Below, in pieces: positions 63,465-64,000 of a stretch of DNA of 64,000 nt (position 1 is its first letter; each line of letters begins with the position of its first letter). This DNA is from an uncultured Candidatus Melainabacteria bacterium (GTDB lineage Bacteria; Cyanobacteriota; Vampirovibrionia; Gastranaerophilales; Gastranaerophilaceae), in NCBI GenBank assembly GCA_934747335.1, contig CAKVGS010000005.1, positions 1 to 64,000 on the forward strand. Reading direction: 5' to 3'. The translations under genes were made by a program, and so were the position numbers. A model generated the notes under the pieces. It saw only the letters and a list, made by a program, of their open reading frames with translations. It made no database searches and was not told where the DNA came from.

Positions 63465-63494
63465 TAATAATTCTATTTAATTTTAGAATTATTA
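63465..63494. promoter_or_regulatory. 11-bp palindrome, candidate XRE operator
   Basis: TAATAATTCTA (63465-63475) and its exact complement (63484-63494) with an 8-bp spacer, 16 bp upstream of the XRE start. A second shorter palindrome (TAATTAT ... ATAATTA) is at 63522-63539. AT-rich context lowers specificity. Confidence 0.5.
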
Positions 63495-63733
63495 TTAACG
63501 AGATAATATTGCGTATACCACTAATTATCAGAATAATTATTTCTTGCTCAAAATCTTAAATATTAAGATTTATTAAGAGCGTGCTAGATAGAGCATTTCT
63601 TGTTTTTAGCTGTTTTACGAACATTTATTTCATATTATGCGCAATTTTCACTCATAAAAATACTTTATATATACATAAGAAGAATCATCATAAAAATTAA
63701 TTAATAGTTTAACACGAAATAAGGAGAGAAAAA

Positions 63734-64000
63734 ATGACACAACCTATTACAAACACAACACCTGTAAAAGCAAACGCTTATGTTCAAGTTGAAGGTGGGG
63801 TAAACAATTACACAAATGCTAGAGAATTAAATTTAGGTGCAACTCTTGGTGGACAAATCAATAAAGGTAAAACTTATGCTAACGCAGAAGTCGGCTATGG
63901 AACTACATTTAAAGCAAGAGCAGAAGTAGGGCACGAGTTTAATATAGGAAAAAGTATGGGCTTAGAATTGTCAGGCAATGCTGAATATAAAGAATCTACT
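63734..64000 (+). CDS. 5' part of a repetitive Gly/Ala-rich, barrel-like protein (cut by window edge)
   Basis: The first 89 codons are visible, starting at ATG 63734 after the strong ribosome site AAGGAGAGAAA. The sequence alternates polar and small residues (ANAYVQVEGGVNNYTNAREL, LGATLGGQINKG, AEVGYGTTFKARAEVGHEFN), the texture of antiparallel beta strands as in outer-membrane barrels, but with no signal peptide at the N terminus. Divergent from the XRE regulator. Identity cannot be settled without the 3' part. Confidence 0.6.
   Translation, partial: MTQPITNTTPVKANAYVQVEGGVNNYTNARELNLGATLGGQINKGKTYANAEVGYGTTFKARAEVGHEFNIGKSMGLELSGNAEYKEST

Overview
The window is about 64 kb of AT-rich bacterial chromosome (roughly one third G+C), densely coded, with standard stop codons including TGA. 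The gene set is that of a diderm: a Kdo transferase (waaA), LptB and an LptF/G permease, RmlA/RmlD, a secreted S41 protease and an ArnT-like glycosyltransferase. The MEP pathway is present (dxr, ispD). A Tic20-like membrane protein, a cyanobacterial-style DnaE with no intein at the cyanobacterial splice site, an abundance of TPR proteins and a prepilin starting MKHGFTLAEVLITLG together suggest a non-photosynthetic relative of Cyanobacteria such as the gut Gastranaerophilales (Melainabacteria/Vampirovibrionia). That assignment is inference; there is no rRNA in the window.

Layout. 0.3-9.8 kb: a small LuxR-type HTH protein, a 2222-residue coiled-coil protein, then a GlcD-like oxidase, cutA and a zincin-like protein. 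9.8-14.1 kb: a TPR protein and a nadB-nadC-rnpA run. 14.1-16.7 kb (minus): an MnmC-like methyltransferase overlapping an FAD oxidoreductase gene. 16.8-24.2 kb: secreted HEALH protein, GT39 glycosyltransferase, waaA, dnaE. 24.2-27.4 kb (minus): thiL-ispD, lysS. 27.4-30.1 kb: a small hypothetical gene, then rimP and nusA interrupted by a four-helix-bundle (23S-IVS type) gene inside an inverted repeat. 30.1-32.2 kb: an orphan gene bracketed by long inverted repeats. 32.2-36.9 kb (minus): SNF2 helicase and gpmI. 37.1-38.0 kb: a secreted protein with five short repeats. 38.4-40.7 kb (minus): rpiB-rsfS-TPR-Tic20-like. 40.9-45.6 kb: calpain-like protein, histidine kinase (minus), ctpA-bioF-like. 45.7-53.1 kb (minus): a membrane protein, then a seven-gene run lptB-lptF/G-NAGPA-PilZ-like-TPR-uridine-kinase-like-hypothetical. 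53.1-56.6 kb: a repeat-rich accessory stretch with a prepilin gene between two direct-repeat arrays, a standalone TOPRIM protein and a tRNA-Lys followed by two decayed tandem copies. 56.6-64 kb: rmlD-dxr, a large hypothetical membrane protein, a lytic transglycosylase (minus), a secreted thioredoxin-like protein, rmlA, rpsU, an XRE regulator (minus) and the 5' end of a repetitive protein running off the window.

The most unusual layer is the intergenic DNA. At least seven recurring short repeat modules (lettered A-H in the features; A, B, C, D, E, F, H plus a GTGCAA palindrome, G) occupy almost every large gap and combine into composites. In two places these composites bracket a single accessory gene: in inverted orientation around 30688-31476 and in direct orientation around the prepilin at 53647-54474. 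No CRISPR array, transposase, integrase or classical defence operon was seen.
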